Below, in pieces: positions 52,858-61,998 of a stretch of DNA of 64,000 nt (position 1 is its first letter; each line of letters opens with the position of its first letter). The stretch comes from Methylorubrum aminovorans (GTDB taxonomy: Bacteria; Pseudomonadota; Alphaproteobacteria; Rhizobiales; Beijerinckiaceae). Below the pieces are notes generated by a model, which searched no databases, had not been told where the DNA came from, and saw nothing but the letters and a program-made list of their open reading frames with translations. The DNA is taken from the NCBI RefSeq assembly GCF_022179725.1, contig NZ_BPRC01000009.1, forward strand, positions 124,001-188,000, in the 5' to 3' direction. The translations under genes were made by a program, and so were the position numbers.

Positions 52858-52938
52858 ATGTCTCTCACACAACGCCCGCTGCGCTGTGCTCGCCAGAACG
52901 CGAACGATCGGCGACCGGGCGTTTCGTGAGGCACTCTG
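52858..52938 (-). repeat. Dispersed palindrome, family 1, copy E
   Basis: 81 bp starting on the base after the ubiG stop. The left edge is ATGTCTCTCACACAACGCCC and the right edge GGGCGTTTCGTGAGGCACTC; the centre has CGAACGATCGGCGACC, so it has the same orientation as copy C. It may act as the 3' hairpin of ubiG. Confidence 0.87.
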
Positions 52939-52997
52939 AACGAAGCCGGGCGGCGTTCGTTGAGGGTTTTTCGCAGGATCAGCGGAGACCGTCGCCC

Positions 52998-53570
52998 ATG
53001 CTCGAAAAGCTGCCGCACGCCGTCGGTGAAGCCCTGTCCCGCGTCAGGGCCGGTGCGGAGAAGGCCGCGTTCCACACGGTCGCCGCGGAGGCCTCCGCGA
53101 CCTTGCGCGTGACGAGCCAAGCCTTCGCCGACATGGCGCCGATCCCGGCCCGCTACACGGCGGACGGGGAAGGGCTCTCCCCGCCGCTCGCCGTCGCCGA
53201 CGTGCCGAGGGATGCGGCGGCCCTGGTGCTGTTCGTCGAGGATCCGGACGCCCCCTCCCCTCACCCCCTCGTCCACCTCATCGCCTGGAACCTGACACCG
53301 GAAGACCAGGGCTTTCCGGAAGGGGCCTTCGCGAGCCCGGCGGGCGACGGCGCTCGGCACGATCTCGGCCGCAACTCGTTCCTGAAGGACGGCTGGTTGC
53401 CGCCGGACCCGCCGACGGGGCATGGGCCGCACCACTATCTGTTCCAGATCTTCGCACTGGCCCGCCCCGCGGAACTGCCCGCTTCGCCGGGCCGCGGCGC
53501 GCTGCTCGATGCACTCCGGGGCAACGTGATCGCCAAGGGCCTGCTGACGGGGACCTACGAGCGGGCGTGA
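52998..53570 (+). CDS. YbhB/YbcL-type PEBP family protein
   Basis: A 190-residue protein of the phosphatidylethanolamine-binding (Raf kinase inhibitor-like) family. The ligand-site motifs are FADMAPIPARYTADGEGLSP, ALVLFVEDPDAPSPHPLVHL with the DPDAP loop, and GPHHYLFQIFALARPAELP near the end. No signal peptide is present; an N-terminal 45-residue helical region precedes the domain, longer than in E. coli YbhB. The ligand is unknown. The ATG at 52998 is used. The quinone oxidoreductase gene follows after 85 bp on the same strand. Confidence 0.88.
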   Translation: MLEKLPHAVGEALSRVRAGAEKAAFHTVAAEASATLRVTSQAFADMAPIPARYTADGEGLSPPLAVADVPRDAAALVLFVEDPDAPSPHPLVHLIAWNLTPEDQGFPEGAFASPAGDGARHDLGRNSFLKDGWLPPDPPTGHGPHHYLFQIFALARPAELPASPGRGALLDALRGNVIAKGLLTGTYERA

Positions 53571-53655
53571 GCGTCTTGCGCTCAAGCCGCGCCTGCAGGC
53601 ATGAGCGTCGACGAATGCGTCGTTCGTCACGAGGTTTAAGGGAGACGACCCGGAC

Positions 53656-54636
53656 ATGAAGGCCCTGGTGTGCAGCCGGCTCGGCGGGCCGGAGGATCTG
53701 AGCATCGCGGATCTGCCCGATCCGGTGCCGGGGCCCGGCGAAGCGCTGGTGCGCGTGCGGATCGCCGCGCTGAACTTCTTCGACACCCTCATCATCGCCG
53801 GCCGCTATCAGGTGAAGCCCGAGCTTCCGTTCTCGCCGGGCGGCGAGGCCTGCGGCGTGGTCGAGGCCCTCGGCCCCGGCGCGGAAGGCTTTTCTGTCGG
53901 CGACCGGGTAATGGTCCATCTCAGTCACGGCACCGCCCGCGAGCGCATCGCGGTTCCGGTGAAGCGCCTCGCGCGGGTGCCGGAGGCGGTCTCCAACGCC
54001 GTCGCCGCCGGGCTCTCGATCACCTACGGCACCACGCTCCACGCGCTGCGGGACCGCGCCGACATCCGGCCGGGCGAGACCCTCGTCGTGCTCGGCGCCT
54101 CGGGTGGGGTCGGGCTCGCCGCGGTCGAGCTTGGAAAGCTGCTCGGCGCCCGCGTCATCGCCTGCGCCTCCTCGCCGGAAAAGCTCGAGATGGCCCGGGC
54201 CCACGGCGCCGACGAGCTCGTCGACTACCGGGCGAACAATCTGCGCGAGGAATTGCGGCGTCTGACCGGCGATTGGGGGGTCGACGTGGTCTACGACGCG
54301 GTCGGCGGGGATCTCGCCGAACCGGCCATGCGCGCGCTCGGTTGGAAAGGCCGCTTCCTCGTGATCGGCTTCGCCGCGGGCGAGATCCCGAAATTTCCCC
54401 TCAACGTCATCATGCTCAAGGGCATCGACGTGCAGGGCGTTCATTGGGGCGCCTTCGTCGAGCGTGAGCCGGAAGCGCACGGGGCGAACCAAGCTCGGCT
54501 GCTGGCCTGGGCGGCGGAGGGCAAGCTCACCGTGAAGGTCCATGGCACCTATTCGCTCGAAGCCTACGAGGAGGCCCTCGGCGTGCTCGTCCGTCGCGAG
54601 GCGGTCGGCAAGGTTCTGCTCGACCTGAGAGGCTAG
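53656..54636 (+). CDS. Zinc-independent NADPH:quinone oxidoreductase (MDR family)
   Basis: A 326-residue medium-chain reductase. The N-terminal GroES-like domain has VRVRIAALNFFDTLIIAGRY and PFSPGGEACGVVEALGPGAE, without the Cys set for catalytic or structural zinc. The Rossmann domain shows LVVLGASGGVGLAAVELGKL (NADPH) and VDVVYDAVGGDLAEPAMRAL. This matches quinone oxidoreductase/Qor-like enzymes that reduce quinones or enones by one or two electrons. The exact substrate is unknown. It is preceded by a PEBP gene on the same strand. Confidence 0.9.
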   Translation: MKALVCSRLGGPEDLSIADLPDPVPGPGEALVRVRIAALNFFDTLIIAGRYQVKPELPFSPGGEACGVVEALGPGAEGFSVGDRVMVHLSHGTARERIAVPVKRLARVPEAVSNAVAAGLSITYGTTLHALRDRADIRPGETLVVLGASGGVGLAAVELGKLLGARVIACASSPEKLEMARAHGADELVDYRANNLREELRRLTGDWGVDVVYDAVGGDLAEPAMRALGWKGRFLVIGFAAGEIPKFPLNVIMLKGIDVQGVHWGAFVEREPEAHGANQARLLAWAAEGKLTVKVHGTYSLEAYEEALGVLVRREAVGKVLLDLRG

Positions 54637-54948
54637 AACACCGGTCGATCGGAGGGGATGGGGGGATGCCCGCCAGTCTCCCCCTCCCAAGCGTCGAGCG
54701 CGGAAGATTTCCTTCGCCCACCCGTGAAAATCGGACACCCCACAACGTGCCCTGAGCGCGCGACCGAGCCTCCGAGAGGAAAGATACAGATTATATTCTT
54801 ACTTCCGTCGATTTATCATCTTTCTGTGACGCATCTAGGATTCGATCAATACTAGAAAATTGACAATCGTCGTACAATCGCAAAATTTTTAAGACTTATA
54901 TTTGATAAGTGATCGCAACAGCGGCAGTTGCGTTTTCAGGTCGTTCCG
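54637..54948. other. AT-rich leader upstream of the di-heme peroxidase
   Basis: About 310 bp with no supported gene. From about 54780 to 54920 the sequence is strongly AT-rich for this genome. It contains TTGACA at 54860-54865 and several TATA-like words (TATATT at 54897-54902), but no convincing -35/-10 pair with standard spacing. It is probably the promoter and a regulatory region for the peroxidase gene. Confidence 0.5.
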
Positions 54949-55962
54949 ATGCGTTCAAAGTTTAGCTTCATCGTTTCGATGCAGCTCTTCGTCGGCTGCC
55001 TCGCTCTCGCACCCGCGGGGGCTCAGAGCCTCGACGCCGTCAAGGCCGACTACAAGCGGCCGACCCACATCCCGTTCCCGGAGGATGCGCCCTACTCGCC
55101 CCAATTGGCGACGATGGGCAAGATGCTATTCTTCGATCCCCGCCTGAGCGGCCAGCAGAACCTGAGCTGCGCCAGCTGCCACAACCCATCCTTCGGCTTC
55201 GAGGTGCCGGTTCCCGGCGCGATCGGCGCCACCAACAAGCCTCTCGCCCGCAAGGCCCCGTCGGTGCTCAACGCGGCCTGGATCCCGACCCTGTTCTGGG
55301 ACGGGCGCGCGCCGAACCTCGAGACGCAGGCGATGGGTCCGATCACCGCCGATGCCGAGATGGACGGCAAGTTCCCGGAGATCATCGCCCGCCTCAAGCG
55401 CATCCCCGAATACAAGACCTCCTTCGATGCGCTCTTCCCCGGCAAGGGCGTGACGCAGGACACGATCCTGACGGCCATCGCCACTTACGAGCGGACCATC
55501 GTCTCCGGCTGGGCGCCGTTCGACCGTTGGGTCGAGGGCGACGAGGCGGCGATGTCGAGCGAGGCCAAGCGCGGCTTCGCCCTATTCACCGGCAGGGCGG
55601 CCTGCTCCGGCTGCCACACCGGCTGGAACTTCACCGACAACAAGTTTCACGACCTCGGGATCGAGACCAAGGATATCGGCCGTGCCGCCTTCGACCCGGA
55701 TGACCGCTACGCCAAGCACGCCTTCAAGACTCCGGGCCTGCGCAACCTGAGCTACCGGGCACCGTTCGGGCATGCCGGCCAATTCGCCGACCTCGACGCG
55801 ATCATGGCGCACTACGAATCCGGCGGCGTCCCGCGTCCCTCGAAGTCGCCGCTGATGAAGCCGGTCGACCTCACGCCGAGCGAGCGCGCGGACGTGATCG
55901 CCTTCCTGCGCTCCCTCACGGCGGATCAGACCGAGACGGCTCTGCCGAACCTGCCGAACTGA
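54949..55962 (+). CDS. Periplasmic di-heme cytochrome c peroxidase / MauG family protein
   Basis: A 337-residue exported protein with a signal peptide ([18 protein letters not shown], cleavage near residue 26). Two haem c sites are present: C74ASC77H78 in [14 protein letters not shown] and C219SGC222H223 in [17 protein letters not shown]-like [10 protein letters not shown] before the first haem, [18 protein letters not shown] and [20 protein letters not shown] fit the bacterial CcP/MauG family, in which one haem reacts with H2O2. No methylamine dehydrogenase genes are nearby, so a peroxidase role is favoured. The ATG at 54949 gives the signal peptide; an in-frame TTG (54928) is unlikely. Confidence 0.92.
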   Translation: MRSKFSFIVSMQLFVGCLALAPAGAQSLDAVKADYKRPTHIPFPEDAPYSPQLATMGKMLFFDPRLSGQQNLSCASCHNPSFGFEVPVPGAIGATNKPLARKAPSVLNAAWIPTLFWDGRAPNLETQAMGPITADAEMDGKFPEIIARLKRIPEYKTSFDALFPGKGVTQDTILTAIATYERTIVSGWAPFDRWVEGDEAAMSSEAKRGFALFTGRAACSGCHTGWNFTDNKFHDLGIETKDIGRAAFDPDDRYAKHAFKTPGLRNLSYRAPFGHAGQFADLDAIMAHYESGGVPRPSKSPLMKPVDLTPSERADVIAFLRSLTADQTETALPNLPN

Positions 55963-56017
55963 CCGGCCTCCGCCGCCCCCGCATCCCCATTCAGACGAAC
56001 GACGAGACGACCCCGCG

Positions 56018-57670
56018 ATGTCGATTCGCCATAAGATCCTGTTGCCGCTCCTCGGCTTCATGCTGCTCGGGGGGCTCCTGTCGGCGATGGCGGGCCTGAC
56101 GGGCCTCTCCGCCTTCGGGGAACTCTCGGGCCTCGCCGGGCGCGCGGTGGAGGCCAGCGAGGCCAGCCGCACCGCCCGCGACCGCTTCCGCCGGGCCGAA
56201 GCCCTGGTGGCGCGGGTCACGGCCATGACCGATCTCCTCGATATAGGCCGGATCGGCAGCGAGTTCACCGCGAACGCCGACGCCCTCGAGGCGGGTCTCG
56301 GCCGCTTGAAGGCCTCGGCGCTCTCGGAGCGGATGCTCACCCTGTCCAACACGGCCGAGGCCGAGGCCCGGCAGTGGCGCGCGGGCGCGGAGATCCTTCT
56401 CGGGCTGCGCAAGGCGCGCGAGATCCCGACCCTGGCCGTCATGGCACGCTACAGTGCCGCGATCGGCCGCGACCTCGACGAGGCCGTGGCGCTGGCCGGC
56501 CAGGAGGCTCAGGCCCAGATCGGCGCCACCGGTGCGGCGATGTCGTGGAAGATCGGGCTCATGCTCGCTCTGTCCGCCGCGACCGTCGGGGCGGGTGCGG
56601 GCGTGGCCTTCTGGCTGGCGGGGAGCCTATCGAAGCCTCTGGTCGTCCTAGCCCGCGACACCACCCGGCTGGCGGGGGGCGACCTCGACGTCGTCCTGCC
56701 GGCCACCGACCGCCGCGACGAGATCGGGGCGATGGTCGCCGCCGTCCGGGTGTTCAAGGAGAATCTCATCCATAGCCGGGCTCTCGAAGCCGAGACCGCC
56801 CAGGCCGGCGCGGCCGCCGAGCGCCGGGCGATGGTGCGCAGCCTCGCCGACGGTTTCGAGGCGTCGGTCGTCCGGATCGTCGGCACGGTCGGAACCTCCG
56901 CCGCTCAGCTCCGCGAGACCGCGCAGACGATGAGCGTCACCGCGCAGCGCACGGCCGAGCGGACCACCCGGATGTCCGCCGCAGCCGGCGCGGCCGCCTC
57001 GAACGTCGATGCGGTGGCGGCGGCGACCGAGCAGCTCGGGAACTCGGTCGTCGAGATCGGCCGCCAGATGCAGGCATCGGCGGACCTCGCGCGCGGGGCG
57101 GTGTCGGATGCCGACCGGACGGCCGGCGTGGTGCGGGAACTGAGCGCCGCCACGGCGCAGATCGGCGAGATGGTCGCTCTGATCTCCAACATCGCCAGCC
57201 AGACCAACCTCCTGGCGCTGAACGCGACCATCGAGGCGGCCCGCGCCGGCGAGGCCGGACGGGGCTTCGCGGTGGTGGCTTCCGAGGTGAAGGCGCTCGC
57301 CACCCAGACCACGCGGGTGACGGACGAGATCACGTCGCAGATCACGCGGATCCAGGGCGTCACCGGCCAAGCCGTTTCGGCGATCGGCGGCATCACGACG
57401 CGGATCGGCGAGATCGATACCGTGGCCGTCTCGATCACCGGTGCCGTCGGCGAGCAGGGCGCGGCCACGAACGAGATCGTGCATCGCGTCGGCCGAACCG
57501 CGCAGGACACCCGTGCCGTGACCGGCCACGTCGCCGAGGTCGCGGAAGCCGCGGAGCGGACCGGTCTCGCCGCCGACCACGTCCTGCAGGCCGCCTCCGA
57601 CATGTCAGCTCAGGCCGACCAGTTGCGGCAGGAGGTCGCCCGCTTCCTCGTCAACGTCAGGGCCGCGTGA
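56018..57670 (+). CDS. Methyl-accepting chemotaxis protein
   Basis: A 550-residue chemoreceptor. It has a membrane helix at about 8-30, a periplasmic helical sensor region of about 145 residues, a second helix at about 176-200, a HAMP domain ([20 protein letters not shown]) and a cytoplasmic signalling coil. The highly conserved hairpin tip is [20 protein letters not shown] followed by [20 protein letters not shown]. The periplasmic part has no recognised ligand-binding family beyond a four-helix-like pattern, so the stimulus is unknown. It follows the di-heme peroxidase by 55 bp on the same strand, which could suggest redox-related sensing, but this is only positional. Confidence 0.93.
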   Translation: MSIRHKILLPLLGFMLLGGLLSAMAGLTGLSAFGELSGLAGRAVEASEASRTARDRFRRAEALVARVTAMTDLLDIGRIGSEFTANADALEAGLGRLKASALSERMLTLSNTAEAEARQWRAGAEILLGLRKAREIPTLAVMARYSAAIGRDLDEAVALAGQEAQAQIGATGAAMSWKIGLMLALSAATVGAGAGVAFWLAGSLSKPLVVLARDTTRLAGGDLDVVLPATDRRDEIGAMVAAVRVFKENLIHSRALEAETAQAGAAAERRAMVRSLADGFEASVVRIVGTVGTSAAQLRETAQTMSVTAQRTAERTTRMSAAAGAAASNVDAVAAATEQLGNSVVEIGRQMQASADLARGAVSDADRTAGVVRELSAATAQIGEMVALISNIASQTNLLALNATIEAARAGEAGRGFAVVASEVKALATQTTRVTDEITSQITRIQGVTGQAVSAIGGITTRIGEIDTVAVSITGAVGEQGAATNEIVHRVGRTAQDTRAVTGHVAEVAEAAERTGLAADHVLQAASDMSAQADQLRQEVARFLVNVRAA

Positions 57671-57732
57671 GGCAGTCCGGCCCGCAAGTCGGCCGGGTCT
57701 GACCGCCGCATGATCCCCGGTGTCGGCCGGTG

Positions 57733-58302
57733 CTACCGGTCGAGCCGCGCCAGCGCCGCGGCGATGCGGGCCGCGCCCGGCCCTCCCCCGGCGGCGACGC
57801 CGTGGCGGCGGTCGAGGGCGATGGCGCCGCGGTGGCTCGCATGGGTGATGGCGATGGCCAGCGCGTCGGCCGCGTCGGCGAGCTTGAACTCCGCCTTCGG
57901 CAGCAGGAACTTCACCATCGCCTGGATCTGCACCTTCTCGGCGTGGCCGTTTCCGGCCACCGTCTTCTTCACGAGGTTGGCGGCGTATTCCGCCACCGGC
58001 AATCCGGCGAGGGCCGGCACCAGCAGGGCCACGGCGCGGGCATGGCCGAGCTTGAGCGTGGCCTGCGCATCCTTGTTGACGAAGGTCTCCTCGACGGAGA
58101 CCTCATCGGGCGTGTGGGTCGCGATGACGCGGGTGAGACCCTCGTGCAATTCACGCAGGCGCAAGGCCAGGGGCAGGTCGCCGTCGGAGGTGACGACGCC
58201 GCAGGCGAGGTAGGACAGCTTGCTGCCCCGCGCCGTGATCAGCCCCCAGCCGGTGCGGCGCAGGCCGGGATCGATGCCGAGAATGCGGATGTCCGTGGTC
58301 AT
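57733..58302 (-). CDS. ruvC: Crossover junction endodeoxyribonuclease RuvC
   Basis: A 189-residue Holliday junction resolvase. The first catalytic Asp is in [18 protein letters not shown] (Asp11), followed by [20 protein letters not shown] with the Glu and [20 protein letters not shown]. The end [17 protein letters not shown] contains the paired Asp residues that complete the four-acid site. Length is normal. The ATG at 58302 is the family start. It lies downstream of yceI on the same strand; ruvA is divergent and ruvB is not in the window. Confidence 0.95.
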   Translation of the reverse strand: MTTDIRILGIDPGLRRTGWGLITARGSKLSYLACGVVTSDGDLPLALRLRELHEGLTRVIATHTPDEVSVEETFVNKDAQATLKLGHARAVALLVPALAGLPVAEYAANLVKKTVAGNGHAEKVQIQAMVKFLLPKAEFKLADAADALAIAITHASHRGAIALDRRHGVAAGGGPGAARIAAALARLDR

Positions 58303-58391
58303 GGCCTCGGCCTCCTTCAAAGCAGCGATCCGGTACGGCACGTACCGTGAACAAAGCCTTGCCGCAAACCCTCGGCCCGCGCCGGCGGCGT

Positions 58392-59021
58392 CTACTGGAG
58401 CTTGAACTCGCCCTCCAGCCGGAGCGCCACCTCGTCGCCGAGCAGCGGCAGGAAGGCGTTCACCCCGAAATCGGAGCGCTTGATCACCGTCCAGCCGTCG
58501 AAGCCCACGGAGTAGATCTTGTCGACCGGGTTGACGCCCGCCTGGTTGAAGGTGGCGTCGAACGAGACCGGCTTCGACACGCCGCGCAGGGTGAGCGTGC
58601 CGTTGACCCGCGCGGTGGTCGGCCCCGTCGGCTCGATCGATTGGCTCACGAAGGTGGCCTCGGGAAACTTGCCCGAATCGAGGAAGTCCGGCGTCTTGAG
58701 GTGCGCGTTGAGCTTGTCGTTCAGCGCGTTGGCGCTGCCGGTACCGATCTTGACCGAGAGGGTGCTCTTGGCCGGCGCGGCGGGATCGAGGACGAGCTCG
58801 CCCGTCACATCCGTGAACTGGCCGTAATAGGTCGAGAAGCCGAGATGGCTGATCGACCAAGTGATCTTACCGTGCGCGGTATCGAGGCGGTAGCGCCCGG
58901 CCTTGACCTGACCCGGATCCTTGGTCAGGGCCGGGGCGGCCTCCTGCGCGTGGAGACCGCCGGGCCCTGCGAGGGCGAAACCCGCCAGCAGGAGGGCGGC
59001 GAGGGCGAGCGTGCGCTTCAT
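58392..59021 (-). CDS. YceI family periplasmic protein
   Basis: A 209-residue protein with a signal peptide ([21 protein letters not shown]). The mature domain is YceI, a lipocalin-like barrel that binds polyisoprenoids: [74 protein letters not shown] and a final strand [10 protein letters not shown]. It could carry a quinone-like or isoprenoid lipid in the periplasm; ligand unknown. It sits between ruvA and ruvC. Confidence 0.92.
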   Translation of the reverse strand: MKRTLALAALLLAGFALAGPGGLHAQEAAPALTKDPGQVKAGRYRLDTAHGKITWSISHLGFSTYYGQFTDVTGELVLDPAAPAKSTLSVKIGTGSANALNDKLNAHLKTPDFLDSGKFPEATFVSQSIEPTGPTTARVNGTLTLRGVSKPVSFDATFNQAGVNPVDKIYSVGFDGWTVIKRSDFGVNAFLPLLGDEVALRLEGEFKLQ

Positions 59022-59106
59022 GCGGTCACCTTGTCGGTTGTGCCGCCAAGACGGATATGGCCTTAGGCCAAGCGCGGCAACGGCCCCGAGGGAAGCTCAC
59101 GCTCAC

Positions 59107-59733
59107 ATGATCGGCAAACTCAAGGGAATCGTCGATTCCTACGGAGAGGATTTCGTGATCCTCGACGTGAACGGCGTCGGCTACGTCGTCCACTGTTCCG
59201 CCCGGACCCTGCAGCGCCTGCCTTCGCCCGGCGAGGCCACGGATCTGGCCATCGAGACACATGTGCGCGAGGACATGATCCGCCTCTACGGCTTCCGCTC
59301 CGATGCCGAGCGGGAGTGGTTCCGGCTGCTTCAGACAGTGCAGGGCGTCGGCACCCGCGTGGCGCTCGGCGTGCTGTCGGTGCTGGAGCCGTCCGCCCTC
59401 GCGACCGCCATCGCCACCGGCGACAAGGGCTCGGTCGCCCGCGCCCCCGGCGTCGGCCCGCGACTGGCAGCCCGCCTCGTGGCGGAGCTGAAGGACAAGG
59501 CCCCCGCCTTCGCCCCCGTCGATCCCGCGCTCGTGGCACTCACCGGCGCCGTCGAGGATCGCACCGCACCGCAGCCGGTCGCGGATGCGATCTCGGCGCT
59601 GGTCAATCTCGGTTATCCCCAGGTTCAGGCCTCGGCTGCCATCGCCGCCGCCCTGAAGGGCCTGGGCGACGGTGCCGACACGGTGGAGGCCAAGACCCTG
59701 ATCCGGCTCGGGCTGCGGGAGTTGGCGCGCTAG
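59107..59733 (+). CDS. ruvA: Holliday junction branch migration protein RuvA
   Basis: A 208-residue junction-binding protein. The N-terminal OB-fold begins [20 protein letters not shown], followed by [20 protein letters not shown]. Two helix-hairpin-helix motifs are [20 protein letters not shown] and [20 protein letters not shown]. The C-terminal domain that contacts RuvB ([20 protein letters not shown]) is complete. The ATG at 59107 is the family start; the longer open frame upstream is antisense to yceI. ruvB, which normally follows, is missing here. The TAG stop is covered by a family 2 palindrome. Confidence 0.96.
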   Translation: MIGKLKGIVDSYGEDFVILDVNGVGYVVHCSARTLQRLPSPGEATDLAIETHVREDMIRLYGFRSDAEREWFRLLQTVQGVGTRVALGVLSVLEPSALATAIATGDKGSVARAPGVGPRLAARLVAELKDKAPAFAPVDPALVALTGAVEDRTAPQPVADAISALVNLGYPQVQASAAIAAALKGLGDGADTVEAKTLIRLGLRELAR

Positions 59734-59780
59734 AGCATCGTCCCGAAAGGTGGCCACCGGGTTTCGGGAAAAGATGGTGC
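59732..59780. repeat. Dispersed palindrome, family 2, copy 4
   Basis: It starts inside the ruvA TAG stop (59731-59733) and reads AGAGCATCGTCCCGAAAGG at the left and TTTCGGGAAAAGATGGTGC at the right. CCCGAAA pairs with TTTCGGG around GGTGGCCACCGGG, which also contains the palindrome GGTGGCCACC. This form is close to a short repeat I associate with Rhizobiales genomes. Confidence 0.78.
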
Positions 59781-59809
59781 GGAAACGAGAGGATAGAGCA
59801 TCGAGCTCC

Positions 59810-60106
59810 TCAGCCGCCCTCGTCGAACGGCGGCGGCTGCAGGCGCTGCCAGGCGGAGGCGATCCGCTCCGGCCGCACTTCAAGTGCCTCGGCACAAGCC
59901 AGCAGCGACGGTTCGTCGCTCATCACATGATCGAGAACGGCACCGAGAAAGCTGGGATCGTGCATGCTCTCGCGCAGCGTTCCGGGTTCGAGGCCACTCG
60001 CGGCCACGAATCGGAATAGCCGATCCTCGTCGGCGGCGAGCCATCCCAGTACCTCGACCGCAAGACGTTCGCTTGCGGCATCACTATGATCAAGTTTGCG
60101 TTTCAT
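59810..60106 (-). CDS. DUF3572 protein
   Basis: A 98-residue helical protein. The DUF3572 pattern is seen in [40 protein letters not shown] and [20 protein letters not shown]. No function is known, but the gene is conserved next to divK-pleD in Rhizobiales, which hints at a cell-cycle link. The ATG at 60106 is used; the codon before it is TTG. It diverges from divK with about 77 bp between. Confidence 0.85.
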   Translation of the reverse strand: MKRKLDHSDAASERLAVEVLGWLAADEDRLFRFVAASGLEPGTLRESMHDPSFLGAVLDHVMSDEPSLLACAEALEVRPERIASAWQRLQPPPFDEGG

Positions 60107-60183
60107 CAACGAGTAGCAGTTTAAGAGAGTACGAGGGCCGGGCCACGGGGTGGAACGCCATCGCGACCGCGCCGGAGCAGGTC

Positions 60184-60564
60184 ATGAAGAAAACCGTTCT
60201 CATCGTTGAAGACAACGAGCTGAACATGAAGCTCTTCAACGATCTGCTGGAGGCGCACGGCTACGCGACCCTCAAGACCGCCAATGGTATCGAGGCGATT
60301 GAACTGGCGCGCGCGCACCACCCAGACTTGATCCTGATGGACATCCAGCTTCCCGAAGTCTCGGGCCTGGAGGTGACAAAATGGCTCAAGGACGACGACG
60401 ACCTTCGTAACATTCCCGTGATCGCTATCACCGCTTTTGCAATGAAAGGCGACGAGGAACGCATTCGTGAAGGGGGCTGCGAGGCGTATTTGTCCAAGCC
60501 GATCTCGGTTGCCAAGTTTTTGGCAACGGTCCGTCGCTACATTGGCGATGACGGCACTCCCTGA
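60184..60564 (+). CDS. divK: Cell cycle response regulator DivK
   Basis: A 126-residue single-domain receiver. The sequence starts [20 protein letters not shown] and has the phospho-acceptor in [20 protein letters not shown] (Asp53). [20 protein letters not shown] and [20 protein letters not shown] hold the Thr and Lys. This is nearly the standard DivK sequence, which in Caulobacter binds DivJ, PleC and DivL to control CtrA. The start ATG at 60184 is the family start. It lies 55 bp upstream of pleD, as in other alphaproteobacteria. Confidence 0.95.
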   Translation: MKKTVLIVEDNELNMKLFNDLLEAHGYATLKTANGIEAIELARAHHPDLILMDIQLPEVSGLEVTKWLKDDDDLRNIPVIAITAFAMKGDEERIREGGCEAYLSKPISVAKFLATVRRYIGDDGTP

Positions 60565-60619
60565 GACATCCTCGGACTGAGTACCGTCGCGGTCGTGACG
60601 GCCGCGCATCGGAGGAACG

Positions 60620-61993
60620 ATGTCCGCTCGCGTTCTGATCGTGGATGATCTCTACCCCAACGTCCGGCTGCTCGAGACGAAACTGTCGCTCGAGTATTTC
60701 GACGTGGTCGTGGCGATGAACGGGCCCGACGCCCTGGCGATCTGCGAGAAGGGCGCCTGCGACGTCGTGCTGCTCGACGTGATGATGCCGGGCATGGACG
60801 GGTTCGAGGTCTGCCGCCGGCTCAAGTCCAACCCCGCCACCGCTCACCTGCCGGTGGTGATCGTCACCGCCCTCGACCAGCCCGCCGACCGGCTGCGGGG
60901 TCTCGACGCCGGCGCCGACGACTTCCTGACCAAGCCGATCGACGACACTGCGCTGATGACGCGGGTGCGCAGCCTCGTGCGGCTGAAGGCAGTGACCGAC
61001 GAGCTGCGCTCCCGCGCCCTCGCCACGCGCGAGATCGGTGGTCCCGATCCCCTGGTTCTGGCCGCGGCCGATACGGGTGAAGGTGCGCGCATCCTCCTCG
61101 TGGAGGACCGGCCGAGCGCGATCGACCGCATCGGCACGGCGCTCTCCCAGTATCATCAGGTCACCGTTGAGACCGATCCCCACCGCGCCCTGGTGCGAGC
61201 GCCCGAGGAGCAGTTCGACCTCGCCCTGGTGAGCCTCGACCTCGAAGGGTTCGACGGCCTGCGCCTGTGCAGCCAGCTCCGCTCGCTGGAGCGGACCCGC
61301 AACATGGCGCTGATCATGATCGGCGAGATGCACGAGAAGGCCCGCATCACCCGCGGCCTCGATTTCGGCGTCAACGACTACCTGCTGCGCCCGGTCGATC
61401 GCAACGAGTTGGTCGCGCGGGTGCGAACCCAAGTGCGGCGGCGGCGCTTCTCGGAGACTCTGCGCGGCGCCCTCCAGGCCTCGATGGAACTCGCGATCAC
61501 AGACGACCTGACCGGGCTGCACAATCGGCGCTACCTCGACCGGCATCTCGGCCCGGTCTTCGGTGAGGCGGCCCTGCAGCAGAAGGGCCTCGCCTGCCTG
61601 CTTCTCGACATCGACCGCTTCAAGCTCATCAACGACACCTACGGTCACGAGGCCGGTGACGAGGTGCTGCGCGCCTTCGCCGAGCGCATCCGCCAGTACG
61701 TGCGGCCGATGGACATCCTCGCCCGCTACGGCGGCGAGGAGATCGTGATGGTGGTGCCGGGGGCCGAATTGCCCGACGCCCGCGCCATCGCCGAGCGCAT
61801 CCGCGAGCGGATCGAGGCGACGCCCTTCGCCATCGACGGCGGCACGCGCGACATCGGCGTGACCGTCTCGGTCGGCGTCTCCGTGCGGCGCGCGACCGAT
61901 ACCGGCCCGGCCGACCTGCTCAAGCGCGCCGACACCGCTCTCTACCGCGCCAAATCCTTCGGCCGGAATCGGGTCGAGGCGGCGGCAGCCTAG
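60620..61993 (+). CDS. pleD: Response regulator diguanylate cyclase PleD
   Basis: A 457-residue regulator with two receiver domains and a GGDEF domain. Receiver 1 is complete (ARVLIVDDLYPNVRLLETKL with Asp53 in VVLLDVMMPGMDGF). Receiver 2 (about 153-270) has ILLVEDRPSAIDRIG but lacks a normal phosphorylation loop, as expected for the PleD adaptor domain. The catalytic site is ARYGGEEIVMVVPGAELP, with the RxxD inhibition site (RPMD) five residues before it. It makes c-di-GMP during the swarmer-to-stalked type transition in Caulobacter; here it should link cell cycle to motility. It is co-oriented with divK. Confidence 0.95.
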   Translation: MSARVLIVDDLYPNVRLLETKLSLEYFDVVVAMNGPDALAICEKGACDVVLLDVMMPGMDGFEVCRRLKSNPATAHLPVVIVTALDQPADRLRGLDAGADDFLTKPIDDTALMTRVRSLVRLKAVTDELRSRALATREIGGPDPLVLAAADTGEGARILLVEDRPSAIDRIGTALSQYHQVTVETDPHRALVRAPEEQFDLALVSLDLEGFDGLRLCSQLRSLERTRNMALIMIGEMHEKARITRGLDFGVNDYLLRPVDRNELVARVRTQVRRRRFSETLRGALQASMELAITDDLTGLHNRRYLDRHLGPVFGEAALQQKGLACLLLDIDRFKLINDTYGHEAGDEVLRAFAERIRQYVRPMDILARYGGEEIVMVVPGAELPDARAIAERIRERIEATPFAIDGGTRDIGVTVSVGVSVRRATDTGPADLLKRADTALYRAKSFGRNRVEAAAA

Positions 61994-61998
61994 TCGAG

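Noticed and set aside
58921..59106. N-terminal extension of RuvA
   Set aside because: It overlaps the yceI signal-peptide region antisense and RuvA proteins start at MIGKLKG.
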